Shown: positions 1 through 5,990, numbered from the stretch's first letter. The stretch: 9,491 bases of DNA from Halobacteriales archaeon QH_10_65_19 (GCA_003022085.1 PXQK01000047.1:1-9491), one strand, 5' to 3'. Made by a program: numbers and translations. The notes: generated by a model from the sequence alone, not told the origin.

Positions 1-173
1 TCGCGGCTCATCCGTTACCGTTGCCAGGGACCCACGCTGTGAAATACTGTCGGTTTCCGAGCAGGCGAACCGGAGCGACCGTCGCCGAGCAGTTGTGTCA
101 CTCACTCGGGGAGGTACTCCGCCGAGTCACGGCGGAACTCCCCGGGTTCCCGTGCACCGTCGTAGGGCCTACC

Positions 174-199
174 AAGCGAGCGCAAATATTTAGTCGCTT
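174..199. promoter_or_regulatory. TATA box inside an inverted repeat (possible operator)
   Basis: AAGCGA (174-179) and its reverse complement TCGCTT (194-199) flank an AT-rich core with AAATATTTA at 184-192, the strongest TATA-like sequence in the first 400 bases. The half-sites lie 20 bp apart centre to centre, about two helical turns, as expected for a dimeric regulator that would block TBP. No convincing gene follows at the proper distance on either strand. An ORF at 228-362 (44 codons) is the only candidate on the + strand and its codon use is poor. I see nothing else in 1-380. Calling this an operator is inference. Confidence 0.35.
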
Positions 200-378
200 C
201 GAACCCTCAGCCCGGTGCTTTCCCCCGATGACAGGGACGGAAGCGGCCAGCAACAGTGAGTTGACAGCTGCCGGGGAAGAACGGCGCCGGATCGTCGCCT
301 CCGTCGGCGGATCCAAGAAGACTGTCAGCAGAAACAGGTGCCCGCCTGTCGTCGCCCGGTAGAGCGTGGTCACGCAAC

Positions 379-388
379 TGTTATGTTC
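379..388 (+). promoter_or_regulatory. Basal promoter of the thioesterase gene
   Basis: TTATGT (381-386) is centred about 26 bp upstream of the ATG at 410. This is the normal distance between an archaeal TATA box and the start of a leaderless haloarchaeal transcript, and it supports 410 rather than the further upstream in-frame starts. Confidence 0.5.
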
Positions 389-409
389 CGGCCGGTCAAC
401 TCCCGTCGT

Positions 410-796
410 ATGGACGCCAAAGCCTTCTTCGAAGGGATGCCGTTCGCACAGCACCTCGGCGTCGAGGTCACCGAGTGTGAGAACGGACACGCGGAGGGAA
501 CACTGGAGATGCGGGAGGAACTCTCCTGGAACGAGAACCAGCTCATGGCACACGGCGGCGTCACGTTCACGCTGGCGGACACCGTCGGCGGCGCGGCGCT
601 GGTCTCGGTGGTCGACCAGCCGGTGCCGACAATCGACATGCGCATCGATTACCTCTCGGCGGCGACCGGCGACCTCTACGCGACCGCTGACGTCGTCCGG
701 TGTGGCGACGATGTCGGCACCGTCGACGTCGACGTGTACGCCGCCGACGACGACACGCTGCTGGCTGACGCACGCGGCGTCTACAAGACCAGCTGA
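410..796 (+). CDS. PaaI-family hotdog-fold thioesterase
   Basis: This 128-residue protein has the length of a single hotdog domain of the PaaI/4HBT type, which hydrolyses acyl-CoA (often phenylacetyl- or hydroxybenzoyl-CoA-like) thioesters in the cytoplasm. Visible signatures are N43-Q44, then MAHGG at 46-50 and LAD at 55-57 on the central helix, where the family places its catalytic acidic residue, followed by the strand RIDYLSAATGD (78-88). The start at 410 fits a TATA box 26 bp upstream and gives the usual hotdog N-terminus (FFEGMPFAQHLG). The protein is acidic in its last third. No neighbour indicates the substrate, so the exact acyl-CoA is unknown. The SHOCT membrane gene follows after 73 bp and has its own TATA-like box, so co-transcription is not required. 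The family assignment is strong and the specific reaction is not assigned. Confidence 0.93.
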   Translation: MDAKAFFEGMPFAQHLGVEVTECENGHAEGTLEMREELSWNENQLMAHGGVTFTLADTVGGAALVSVVDQPVPTIDMRIDYLSAATGDLYATADVVRCGDDVGTVDVDVYAADDDTLLADARGVYKTS

Positions 797-837
797 ACGC
801 GACAGGTAGCTGCCGGGTCGCCAGCAACTCGGCGTAG

Positions 838-847
838 CGTTTTTGCA
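838..847 (+). promoter_or_regulatory. TATA-like box upstream of the SHOCT gene
   Basis: The T-run CGTTTTTG (839-846) is centred about 27 bp before the ATG at 870, fitting a leaderless promoter. It is T-rich rather than a canonical TATA sequence. It could also act as a weak T-tract terminator for the thioesterase gene. Confidence 0.4.
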
Positions 848-869
848 CGCTCCGCGGCAACATGCACGT

Positions 870-1271
870 ATGGGCATTGCCAGGATCCTGTTGTACCTCG
901 TGTTCGCCGTGGTCGCGTTCGCCATCCTGAGCGCCGTGGTCTCGGCACTGTTTACCGCGTTTGCGATTATCTGGGCGGTGGCGACAGCCCTCGCAACGCT
1001 GGCGTTGCTCGGGGCCGTCGGGTACGGCGTCTACAAGCTCTACACGCTGCTGTCCGGCGGGTCGTCCCAGTCCCCGACCGTGTCCACGCCGACCCTCGAC
1101 CGCGACCGCGAGACGGCCGACATCGAGCCCGAGAGCCGGGTCGAGTCCATCAAAAACAGGTACGCGAGCGGGGAACTGACCGAGCGGGAGATGGAGCGGA
1201 TGCTCGAACGCGAGATCGACGAGCGGGAAACGGACAGCATCGACCGCGAGCTCCAGCGCGACCGGCTCTAA
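870..1271 (+). CDS. Two-helix membrane protein with C-terminal SHOCT domain
   Basis: This is a 133-residue protein. Residues 5-30 and about 33-60 are hydrophobic, Ala/Val/Leu-rich transmembrane segments. A Ser/Thr-rich linker (62-76) follows, then a charged cytosolic tail in which RVESIKNRYASGELTEREMERML (90-112) matches the SHOCT pattern (short C-terminal helical domain: two amphipathic helices around a Y-A/S-x-GELTxxE turn). SHOCT is linked to oligomerisation, and such proteins are common and uncharacterised in haloarchaea. I chose the ATG at 870 over the in-frame ATG at 843 because the hydrophobic segment begins there and a T-rich box lies 27 bp upstream. The TAA stop (1269-1271) lies inside the terminal inverted repeat of the adjoining 160-bp element, so the original C-terminus may have been slightly longer. 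Function unknown. Confidence 0.85.
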   Translation: MGIARILLYLVFAVVAFAILSAVVSALFTAFAIIWAVATALATLALLGAVGYGVYKLYTLLSGGSSQSPTVSTPTLDRDRETADIEPESRVESIKNRYASGELTEREMERMLEREIDERETDSIDRELQRDRL

Positions 1272-1428
1272 TACGGTCGTGCGTAACTCTGTACCAGAGG
1301 GAGACTACGTCTCCCAGGAAGTCGGGCTTGACCCGACGACGCTATAGAGTCACGTATTGGGCGTTTCAGCCCGCGAAATCGCCGATAGTGGGACCCGGTG
1401 CCCAAAATACTCACGCACGACCCTATCA
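1269..1428 (+). mobile_element. 160-bp MITE-like element, copy 1
   Basis: Its ends are 16-bp inverted repeats: TAATACGGTCGTGCGT (1269-1284) and ACGCACGACCCTATCA (1413-1428), with 2 mismatches. A second copy of exactly the same length, in the opposite orientation, lies at 7291-7450. I count about 15 differences in 160 positions and no indels. The interior has no ORF but has two hairpins: GGGAGAC/GTCTCCC (1299-1315) and GTCGGG/CCCGAC (1321-1337). This is the structure of a miniature inverted-repeat element moved in trans by a full-length transposase that is not in this window. No clear target-site duplication is visible. The left repeat overlaps the stop codon of the SHOCT gene. The parent insertion sequence family is not identified. 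Confidence 0.8.
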
Positions 1429-1516
1429 GTGGAACGATAAAACCGTTCGGTGAGTCAGCGGCGTCCGCTGCGTGGTGGGTAACATCTCACGGGAGCGGCG
1501 CTTTTGACGGGCAGGA

Positions 1517-2524
1517 TCAGAGCACAGCGTCGAGCACGTCGCCGGCGTCGTCGCGGACGGGATCGGTCGCCGGCACGTCGATCGCGTCGGCGTAGGCCGC
1601 GACAGCGTCGCGGGCCTCTTCGGGGTCCAGCCCCTTCGTGTTGAGCATCCCGGCGTCGACGCTCGCCGGCGCGATAGGGGCCGACAGATCCTCGTAGAGG
1701 TCGACGTACTTGGCGGGGGAGGGGAGCGCGAAGTCGTCGTACCCGCCGAACGTCTCGTTGCCGGCGTTGTGACACAGGATCAGCGAGTCCGGCTGGGCGC
1801 CGTGCAGGATCGACGCCGTGACGCCCGAGTAGGCCGGATGTGCGATTGCACCCTGTCCCTCGACGAAGAGGACGTCGTGGTCGCCGCCCTGCTGGACGAT
1901 GCGCTCGGTCGCGCCGGCGGCGAAGTCGGCGATGATGCGGTCGATCGCGATCCCCCAGCCGGTGATCATGATCCCTGTCTGGCCCGTCGGGACAACAGCG
2001 GCATCGAGGCCACGCTCGCGGGCTGCGTCCCGCAGCTCGAAGCTGCTGGTCATCTTGCCCGACGAACAGTCGGTGCCGACCGTGAGGATGACCCGCGCCT
2101 CGACCTCGCCGGCGGTGCCGTCGGCGACCGTCAGGTCGTCGGGTGGCCGGCGGACGTCCCGCAGCGAGACGCCGTGCTCGGCCGCGAGCGCCGCGAACTC
2201 CTCGTCCTCGGCGATGAAGTAGTGGAGGCCGGCAATCACGTCACAGCCGCACTCAATCGCCACCCGGACGTCGGCCCGCCAGGACTCCTCGAAGCCGCCC
2301 CCGATCGGCGCGATGCCGATCAACAGTGCGTCACACGCCGGCACGTCGGCCATCTCCGCAACGATCGGTGCGTCCTGCACCCCTGTGAGGTGGTCAGATA
2401 CCCGGTCGCCAGCCCGGTCTCTGTCGAGGACAGCAACGACGTCGTCGTCTGCGTACCGGAGGATGCCGGTCGCCGTCTTGGCGTTTCCGGGGAACTGTTC
2501 GTGGGCGAGGATGGCCAGTCGCAT
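1517..2524 (-). CDS. dgcN: DUF1611 protein, probable D-glutamate N-acetyltransferase (DgcN-like)
   Basis: This 335-residue protein has the two-part layout of DUF1611. An N-terminal Rossmann-like half begins MRLAILAHEQFPGNAKTATG and includes LLIGIAPIGG (67-76). The C-terminal P-loop-like half begins at about 145 with GTDCSSGKMTSS (150-161, Walker-A-like GxxxxGKxT), then VPTGQTGIMITGWG (178-191) and VLFVEGQGAIAHP (218-230). Members named DgcN, described in marine bacteria and halophilic archaea, transfer an acetyl group from acetyl-CoA to D-glutamate. The partner DgcA, an enolase-superfamily epimerase, then converts N-acetyl-D-Glu to the L form. No dgcA is visible next to this gene: left of it are 88 bp and the 160-bp element, right of it is a P450. 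The ATG at 2524 has a TATA-like CTTACG 27 bp upstream. The family call is firm; the reaction is inferred from homologues. Confidence 0.88.
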   Translation of the reverse strand: MRLAILAHEQFPGNAKTATGILRYADDDVVAVLDRDRAGDRVSDHLTGVQDAPIVAEMADVPACDALLIGIAPIGGGFEESWRADVRVAIECGCDVIAGLHYFIAEDEEFAALAAEHGVSLRDVRRPPDDLTVADGTAGEVEARVILTVGTDCSSGKMTSSFELRDAARERGLDAAVVPTGQTGIMITGWGIAIDRIIADFAAGATERIVQQGGDHDVLFVEGQGAIAHPAYSGVTASILHGAQPDSLILCHNAGNETFGGYDDFALPSPAKYVDLYEDLSAPIAPASVDAGMLNTKGLDPEEARDAVAAYADAIDVPATDPVRDDAGDVLDAVL

Positions 2525-2545
2525 ACTCCAACTGCGGCAGGCGGG

Positions 2546-2557
2546 CCCGTAAGCGTA
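2546..2557 (-). promoter_or_regulatory. TATA-like box upstream of the DUF1611 gene
   Basis: Read on the minus strand, TACGCTTACGGG is centred about 27 bp from the ATG at 2524. It resembles the ACGCTTATCC box of the thioredoxin gene in this window. It suggests that the DUF1611 gene is transcribed independently of the P450 gene 168 bp upstream. Confidence 0.4.
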
Positions 2558-2635
2558 CCGCTCACCCCGCCGCGATCCGGGCCAGCAGCGGATCCCCGGC
2601 GCGACCAGCTCTCGGCGTCACAGACGGGCCGAGGA

Positions 2636-2675
2636 TCCAGGCAGCTGGTCGTCAGTCCAGGCAGCCGGTCGTCGG
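2636..2675. repeat. Two-copy 20-bp tandem repeat
   Basis: TCCAGGCAGCTGGTCGTCAG (2636-2655) is followed directly by TCCAGGCAGCCGGTCGTCGG (2656-2675), with two differences, and then by the start of a third partial unit (TCCGGC). It lies 18 bp downstream of the P450 stop codon in a 168-bp gap. No coding or regulatory role is evident; it may be simple slippage. Confidence 0.6.
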
Positions 2676-2692
2676 TCCGGCACTGGGAGACG

Positions 2693-4027
2693 TTAGGCAG
2701 TCGGCGTGCGTTCGCTGATTGTCGCGTAGACGGGGCCGGACGGACGGAGCGTGATACTCGGCTGGAGGTCCAGGTGCTCGTGGTCGACAGTCACGTCGTA
2801 GTGCTGGAGAGCGTGTGCGAGCGCGAACTGCGCTTCGGTGAGCGCGATCTGCTTGCCGATGCAGACACGTGGACCGCTTCCGAACGGAAAGTACGCGTCG
2901 GTTCCCCGGGACACCTCGCCGTCCCACCGGTCCGGGCGGAACTCAGTGGGCTCCGACCAGACGCTGCTGTCCCGGTGGTGGGCGTACGCGGGCATGATCA
3001 GGAAGTCGCCCTCTTCTAGATGGGTTCCGGCGACGTCGGTCGGTTCGCGAGCCTCGCGCGTGAGATTCCAGACCGCCGGGGTCAGCCGTAACGTCTCCCG
3101 GACGACCCGCTCGGTGTAGGACAGCTCCGAGAGGTCCCCCCACTCGGGGGCGTCGCCGCCGAGAACAGAGTCGGCCTCTTGTTGGAGGCGCTGTTTCATC
3201 TCGGGGTGTCTCGAGAGCCAGTAGAACGCGTAGGTGATCGTCAGCGCGGTGGTCTCCTGGCCGCCGGTCATAAAGAGGACCGCCTCGTCGATGAGTTCGT
3301 TCTCGGAGAGCTGTACGTCAGGGTCGGCCTGTGCCTGTATCAGCGCTGTGATCATGTCCTCTGGCGGATCGTCGTGCTGGCGGTGCCACTCGACGAACTC
3401 CGAGGCGACCGACTCGATGGTGTCGCTGGCGGCCTCGAACTCCTCTGAGGCCCCCGACTGGAGTGCCTCGGGGAGCAGAAAGTCCCGCACACTGGGTTCG
3501 AACTCCTCGCCGAACTGCGTCATCGCCTCGTGAACCTCCCGGCCCCTGGCGGGTGTCGCGTCCCGGCTGAACAGCGACTGCGTGATTACCCGCATCGTCA
3601 CCACCGACAGCTCCTCGTGAAGATCGATCCGTCCCGACTCGGGCCAGGCAGCGAGCGTGTCCTCCAGCGTCCTGGCCGCTACGTCGGCGTACTCGCTGAG
3701 GTTGGCACCGACAAACTCCGGCTGGAGGACCGAGCGCTGCTGCTCCCAGAGGACGCCGTCACTGGAGAGCAATCCCTCGCGCCGCGCCGCCTCCGGGCCG
3801 GCGTCTGGCCGGGCGAACCTCTCCCTGTCGGCGAGAATCTCGTGGACCAGTTCGGCGTCAAGGACAACGTTCAGCAACTGTCCGACCGGCGGATCGACCT
3901 GCACAATCTGGTACTGGTTTCCGTAGGCCTCCTGAACGCCGACAAGAAATCGCAACGGATCGTCGGCAAACTTGAGCGCGTTCCCCACCACTGGCGGCCC
4001 CGGTGGGGTGTGTGCTGTGTCACTCAC
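2693..4027 (-). CDS. Cytochrome P450
   Basis: This is a soluble heme-thiolate monooxygenase of 444 residues (447 if the GTG at 4036 is used). All P450 landmarks are present: a proline-rich N-terminus (HTPPGPPVVGN), the I-helix oxygen-activation motif GGQETT (about 255-260), the K-helix E-T-L-R (311-314), the FRPDRW meander (364-369), and the heme loop FPFGSGPRVCIG with the axial Cys at 389. There is no membrane anchor, so it should act in the cytosol with ferredoxin-type electron donors not encoded here. The substrate is unknown. Both candidate starts are GTG. The one at 4036 overlaps the TAG stop of the upstream VLRF1 gene by one base. The one at 4027 gives the more usual N-terminus MSDTAHTPPGPP. 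No separate promoter is seen, so it is probably the second gene of a VLRF1-P450 transcript with coupled translation. Confidence 0.95.
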   Translation of the reverse strand: MSDTAHTPPGPPVVGNALKFADDPLRFLVGVQEAYGNQYQIVQVDPPVGQLLNVVLDAELVHEILADRERFARPDAGPEAARREGLLSSDGVLWEQQRSVLQPEFVGANLSEYADVAARTLEDTLAAWPESGRIDLHEELSVVTMRVITQSLFSRDATPARGREVHEAMTQFGEEFEPSVRDFLLPEALQSGASEEFEAASDTIESVASEFVEWHRQHDDPPEDMITALIQAQADPDVQLSENELIDEAVLFMTGGQETTALTITYAFYWLSRHPEMKQRLQQEADSVLGGDAPEWGDLSELSYTERVVRETLRLTPAVWNLTREAREPTDVAGTHLEEGDFLIMPAYAHHRDSSVWSEPTEFRPDRWDGEVSRGTDAYFPFGSGPRVCIGKQIALTEAQFALAHALQHYDVTVDHEHLDLQPSITLRPSGPVYATISERTPTA

Positions 4028-4035
4028 ACGGTACA

Positions 4036-4929
4036 CTACGGCGACCGCAGCTGGACGGTCCAGAACGACTCCCAGGCGTCATGGAGGGCGTCCTCGGGCT
4101 TGCCGGTGGCGTCAACGGCGTCGGTGGCGTCGGCGAGGTGCATTACCTTCCCGAGGACAGAGCGTTCGCCGACAACGTAGAGGCGGTCGGTCTCGCGCTC
4201 CTCCAGGGCGGCCACGCAGCGGTCGAGGTGTTCGTCGATCTGTTCGTCCCGGAGGCGCTCGAAGCGGGCCTGCGAGAAGCCGCCCTTGGAGTGCTGGCTC
4301 TTGAGGTCACCCTCGAACCCGTGGAAGGCAGTACGCTCCTCGCCCTGGTAGGTACCCATGGCGAACAGATCCGAGCGGACCAGCGCGAGCGTGTACCGGC
4401 CGCGGGGCTGGAACCACCCGCGGTCGAGCCGGAAGCTGTCGTCCCACTCGACGAACGGCTCCGGGGCGACCGGCGGGCGGAGGCAGATGCCGATCAGCGA
4501 CTGGTCGTCGCCCAGCGCCAGGCAGGGCGCGGCCCGTGAGACCAGCGCGGCGCGCTCGCCGAACGCCTCCCGCAGCTCCGCCGGCCGGTCGTGACCGTCC
4601 GCGACGTAGGCCGACAGCGCGCCCTGTGGCCCCGTCTCGACGGAGGCCAGCCTGGCGAGCACCTCGTCGAGGTCCCGCCCGCGGAGGTCCACCTCGCGGC
4701 GGTACGAGAGCGTCGTCTCGCCGGACTGGAGCCGCTCGACCTGGTCTTCGAGCTGTGCGACCCGGTCTTCGAGTCTGTTGGCGCGGCGCCCGGCCTCCTG
4801 GCGTTTGGTCACCGCGTCGGCGCGCCGATCCTGTTCGGCCTCGAGCCGCGTCTTGAGGCGGTCGACCTCGGCCTCTAGCTCCTCGATCTCTGCTTTGAGC
4901 TCCGTCCGGCCGAGCAGGTCGTCCAGCAT
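4036..4929 (-). CDS. Vms1/ANKZF1-like (VLRF1) peptidyl-tRNA hydrolase or release factor with N-terminal coiled coil
   Basis: This 297-residue protein has a long charged coiled coil at about 8-70 (heptads such as LKAEIEELEAEVDRLKTRL), a linker region, and a C-terminal domain (about 175-297) resembling the VLRF1 fold of eukaryotic Vms1/ANKZF1 and archaeal relatives of release factor eRF1. The key segment is KSQHSKGGFSQARFER (210-225). Its Gln220 aligns by eye with the catalytic Gln of yeast Vms1 (GGSQ) that frees nascent chains from peptidyl-tRNA on stalled 60S subunits. By analogy it would act in ribosome rescue in the cytoplasm. The ATG at 4929 is chosen because a TATA box (TTTAATAG on the minus strand) lies 28 bp upstream; the longer ORF to 5031 runs through this promoter. 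It is divergent from thioredoxin (141-bp gap) and overlaps or abuts the P450 gene. The family call is from motif recognition and the activity is inferred. Confidence 0.85.
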   Translation of the reverse strand: MLDDLLGRTELKAEIEELEAEVDRLKTRLEAEQDRRADAVTKRQEAGRRANRLEDRVAQLEDQVERLQSGETTLSYRREVDLRGRDLDEVLARLASVETGPQGALSAYVADGHDRPAELREAFGERAALVSRAAPCLALGDDQSLIGICLRPPVAPEPFVEWDDSFRLDRGWFQPRGRYTLALVRSDLFAMGTYQGEERTAFHGFEGDLKSQHSKGGFSQARFERLRDEQIDEHLDRCVAALEERETDRLYVVGERSVLGKVMHLADATDAVDATGKPEDALHDAWESFWTVQLRSP

Positions 4930-4950
4930 TGTCTCAAGCCGGGATCCCTC

Positions 4951-4963
4951 CGCTATTAAATGT
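4951..4963 (-). promoter_or_regulatory. Promoter of the VLRF1-P450 unit
   Basis: The minus strand reads ACATTTAATAGCG, a good haloarchaeal TATA box centred 28 bp from the ATG at 4929. It implies a leaderless transcript starting at or next to the start codon. It shares a 141-bp region with the divergent thioredoxin promoter. Confidence 0.7.
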
Positions 4964-5034
4964 CGTGCCGCGGGCTGGGCCAGCCGAACGCCCGGCCTCC
5001 GGTCCCTGACGGCAGTGCAACAGCCCTGCACGGG

Positions 5035-5050
5035 ACAAAAACGCTTATCC
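5035..5050 (+). promoter_or_regulatory. Promoter of the thioredoxin gene
   Basis: The A-rich ACAAAAAC (5035-5042) looks like a BRE element and is followed by the TATA-like GCTTATCC (5043-5050, not counting the overlap exactly). The centre is about 24 bp from the ATG at 5071 and 33 bp from the alternative ATG at 5080. The spacing favours a transcript start near 5071-5074. Confidence 0.5.
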
Positions 5051-5070
5051 GGTTTAGCGGACTACACCCG

Positions 5071-5346
5071 ATGGAAGGCATGACTGTTACGATCAAGGAC
5101 TTCTACGCCGACTGGTGCGGTCCGTGCAAGACCCAGGACCCGATCCTCGAGGAGCTCGAGGAACAGTGGACAGACGTCGAGTTCGAGAAGATCGATGTCG
5201 ACGAGAAGCAGGATATCGCCAACGAGTACCAGGTACGATCGCTGCCGACGCTGATCGTCGAGAACGACGACGGCGTCGTCGAGCGGTTCATCGGTGTCAC
5301 GCAGGCCGAGAAGCTCGAAGAGGCACTCGAGTCCGCCGGCGCATAG
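5071..5346 (+). CDS. Short thioredoxin-family protein (CGPC)
   Basis: This is a 91-residue thioredoxin-fold protein with the active site WCGPC (Cys16 and Cys19), the cis-proline loop RSLPT with Pro59, and the C-terminal GVTQAEKLEEAL helix. It should reduce disulfides in cytosolic proteins using electrons from a thioredoxin reductase not present here. At about 90 residues it is shorter than the usual 105-110, because the first strand and helix of classical thioredoxins are absent and the protein begins almost at the active-site strand (VTIKDFYADWCGPC). Short versions like this are common in haloarchaea. Two starts are possible, ATG 5071 (MEGMTVTIKDF) and ATG 5080 (MTVTIKDF). I prefer 5071 from TATA spacing, but 5080 would still leave a complete fold. 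It is strongly acidic, with no signal peptide and no operon partner. Confidence 0.93.
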   Translation: MEGMTVTIKDFYADWCGPCKTQDPILEELEEQWTDVEFEKIDVDEKQDIANEYQVRSLPTLIVENDDGVVERFIGVTQAEKLEEALESAGA

Positions 5347-5446
5347 CAAACCGACGATTGTCCGCCCAGCGGTTGACCACGGCACACGTACTCCGGTGTC
5401 GGCCTCCGGACCCTCCCACCGACCACACTTCGGCGGGTGCCTGCAG

Positions 5447-5492
5447 GCCAATATTGCAGATTGGGATAGATTTAATACCCATGGTGCCAATA
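5447..5492 (+). promoter_or_regulatory. Promoter of the putative structured RNA, with flanking repeats
   Basis: TTTAATA (5471-5477) is a good TATA box whose centre lies about 26-27 bp upstream of position 5500-5501, just before the 5' strand of the RNA's closing helix begins at 5503. It is flanked by a direct repeat GCCAATA at 5447-5453 and 5486-5492, with an inverted ATTGG at 5460-5464. These could be regulator half-sites. The match between predicted transcript start and helix start is the main support. Confidence 0.6.
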
Positions 5493-5500
5493 GTTGACAA

Positions 5501-5990
5501 TCCCCACTGCGGACGTGGGCGCACACGGACGTCCTGTTCAGGATCGGCGACAGCCGAGAGGGAACAGGATGGGGGCCGACGCCGACACACCCGGGAGGAT
5601 GTGAAGGCCCAGGTCCCGAAGGAGAACCGAACCGGCCCGGCGCGTCGCCGCCGCGGCGGCGGCGGACGAAGGCCGAGTACCGGACCACGCGCAAGCGGGG
5701 TTCGAGAACACGACAGCACGCCGGTGAAATCCCGGCTCACGCCTGTTCGCGTCGGCAGTGCCGGTGAGAATCCGGCTCCCGCCGACAGAGGGCCGACAGC
5801 GAGCGCGGTGCCCTCGCGGGCGGCCGTGCGAAGCCGGATCGGTCCGCCGACGTCGGCAAGACCCGGTGGGACTCCGGGCAAAGCCAGGCGAACCGGCAAG
5901 GGGCGGTGAAAGCCCGCCGAAAGCTGTCACCGGCCGTGCGGGCTGGGGACAACGTCTCCCGTCCGGTGCAGTACCCGCGTTCGCGGTGGG
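5501..5990 (+). ncRNA. Putative large structured non-coding RNA, class not recognised
   Basis: This RNA of about 490 nt starts at the distance expected from its TATA box. Its ends form an unbroken 17-bp helix: CCCACTGCGGACGTGGG (5503-5519) with CCCGCGTTCGCGGTGGG (5974-5990). Three of its pairs are G-U on this strand and would be A-C mismatches on the other, which supports the + strand. Inside is a second helix (5521-5531 with 5960-5969, one bulged A at 5525). Next comes a compound hairpin: TCCTGTTC (5532-5539)/GAACAGGA (5562-5569) enclosing TCGGC-GACA-GCCGA (5544-5557). Further in are four T-loop-like hairpins and the stem GTCGGC/GCCGAC (5751-5756 with 5781-5786). Long ORFs crossing it are Arg-rich, unlike haloarchaeal proteins. 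RNase P RNA (no GGAAA-UCC or ACAGAA core) and 7S RNA (no GGAAG-GGAGCAG) do not fit. Citrate synthase downstream has its own TATA box, so this is probably an independent RNA rather than a leader. The interior fold is uncertain because the DNA is GC-rich. Confidence 0.65.
5720..5918 (+). repeat. Four hairpins with 5-bp stems and 7-nt T-loop-like loops
   Basis: Four hairpins share one design: GCCGG-TGAAATC-CCGGC (5720-5736), GCCGG-TGAGAAT-CCGGC (5760-5776), CCCGG-TGGGACT-CCGGG (5862-5878) and GGCGG-TGAAAGC-CCGCC (5902-5918). Every stem is 5 bp and every loop is 7 nt of the form UGRRANY. That matches the size and the key positions (U1, purine 4, A5, pyrimidine 7) of the tRNA T-loop UUCRANY. The second is enclosed by a further stem (GTCGGC/GCCGAC). 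All lie inside the putative structured RNA. Confidence 0.65.

Noticed and set aside
228..362. 44-codon ORF downstream of the 174-199 TATA box
   Set aside because: Third-position GC is only about 75%, the C-terminal half is basic, and there is no recognised motif. Promoter spacing is possible but not enough to call a gene.
98..925. 275-codon minus-strand open frame over the thioesterase gene
   Set aside because: It is antisense to a clearly recognised PaaI-family gene, with a composition unlike haloarchaeal proteins and no motif.
2641..2680. CRISPR array
   Set aside because: Only two directly adjacent 20-bp copies, with no spacers.
5751..5897. Cobalamin riboswitch
   Set aside because: CCGGTGAGAATCCGG and AAAGCCAGGCGAACCGGC resemble its T-loop hairpin and B12 box. 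But they are about 105 nt apart inside a much larger closed RNA, the hairpin is repeated four times, and the downstream gene is a citrate synthase with its own TATA box. An Infernal search with RF00174 would settle it.
5115..5909. Long open frame overlapping thioredoxin and the structured RNA
   Set aside because: Its product is Arg-rich and not acidic, overlaps the thioredoxin gene in another frame, and crosses strong RNA-type hairpins. It is a product of high GC content.
5501..5990. RNase P RNA (rnpB)
   Set aside because: The helix order at the ends is similar, but the universally conserved P4 strands (GGAAA-UCC type and ACAGAA) are not found on either strand.
5501..5990. 7S (SRP) RNA
   Set aside because: It lacks the conserved helix 8 sequence (GGAAG and GGAGCAG) and is longer than the roughly 300 nt expected.
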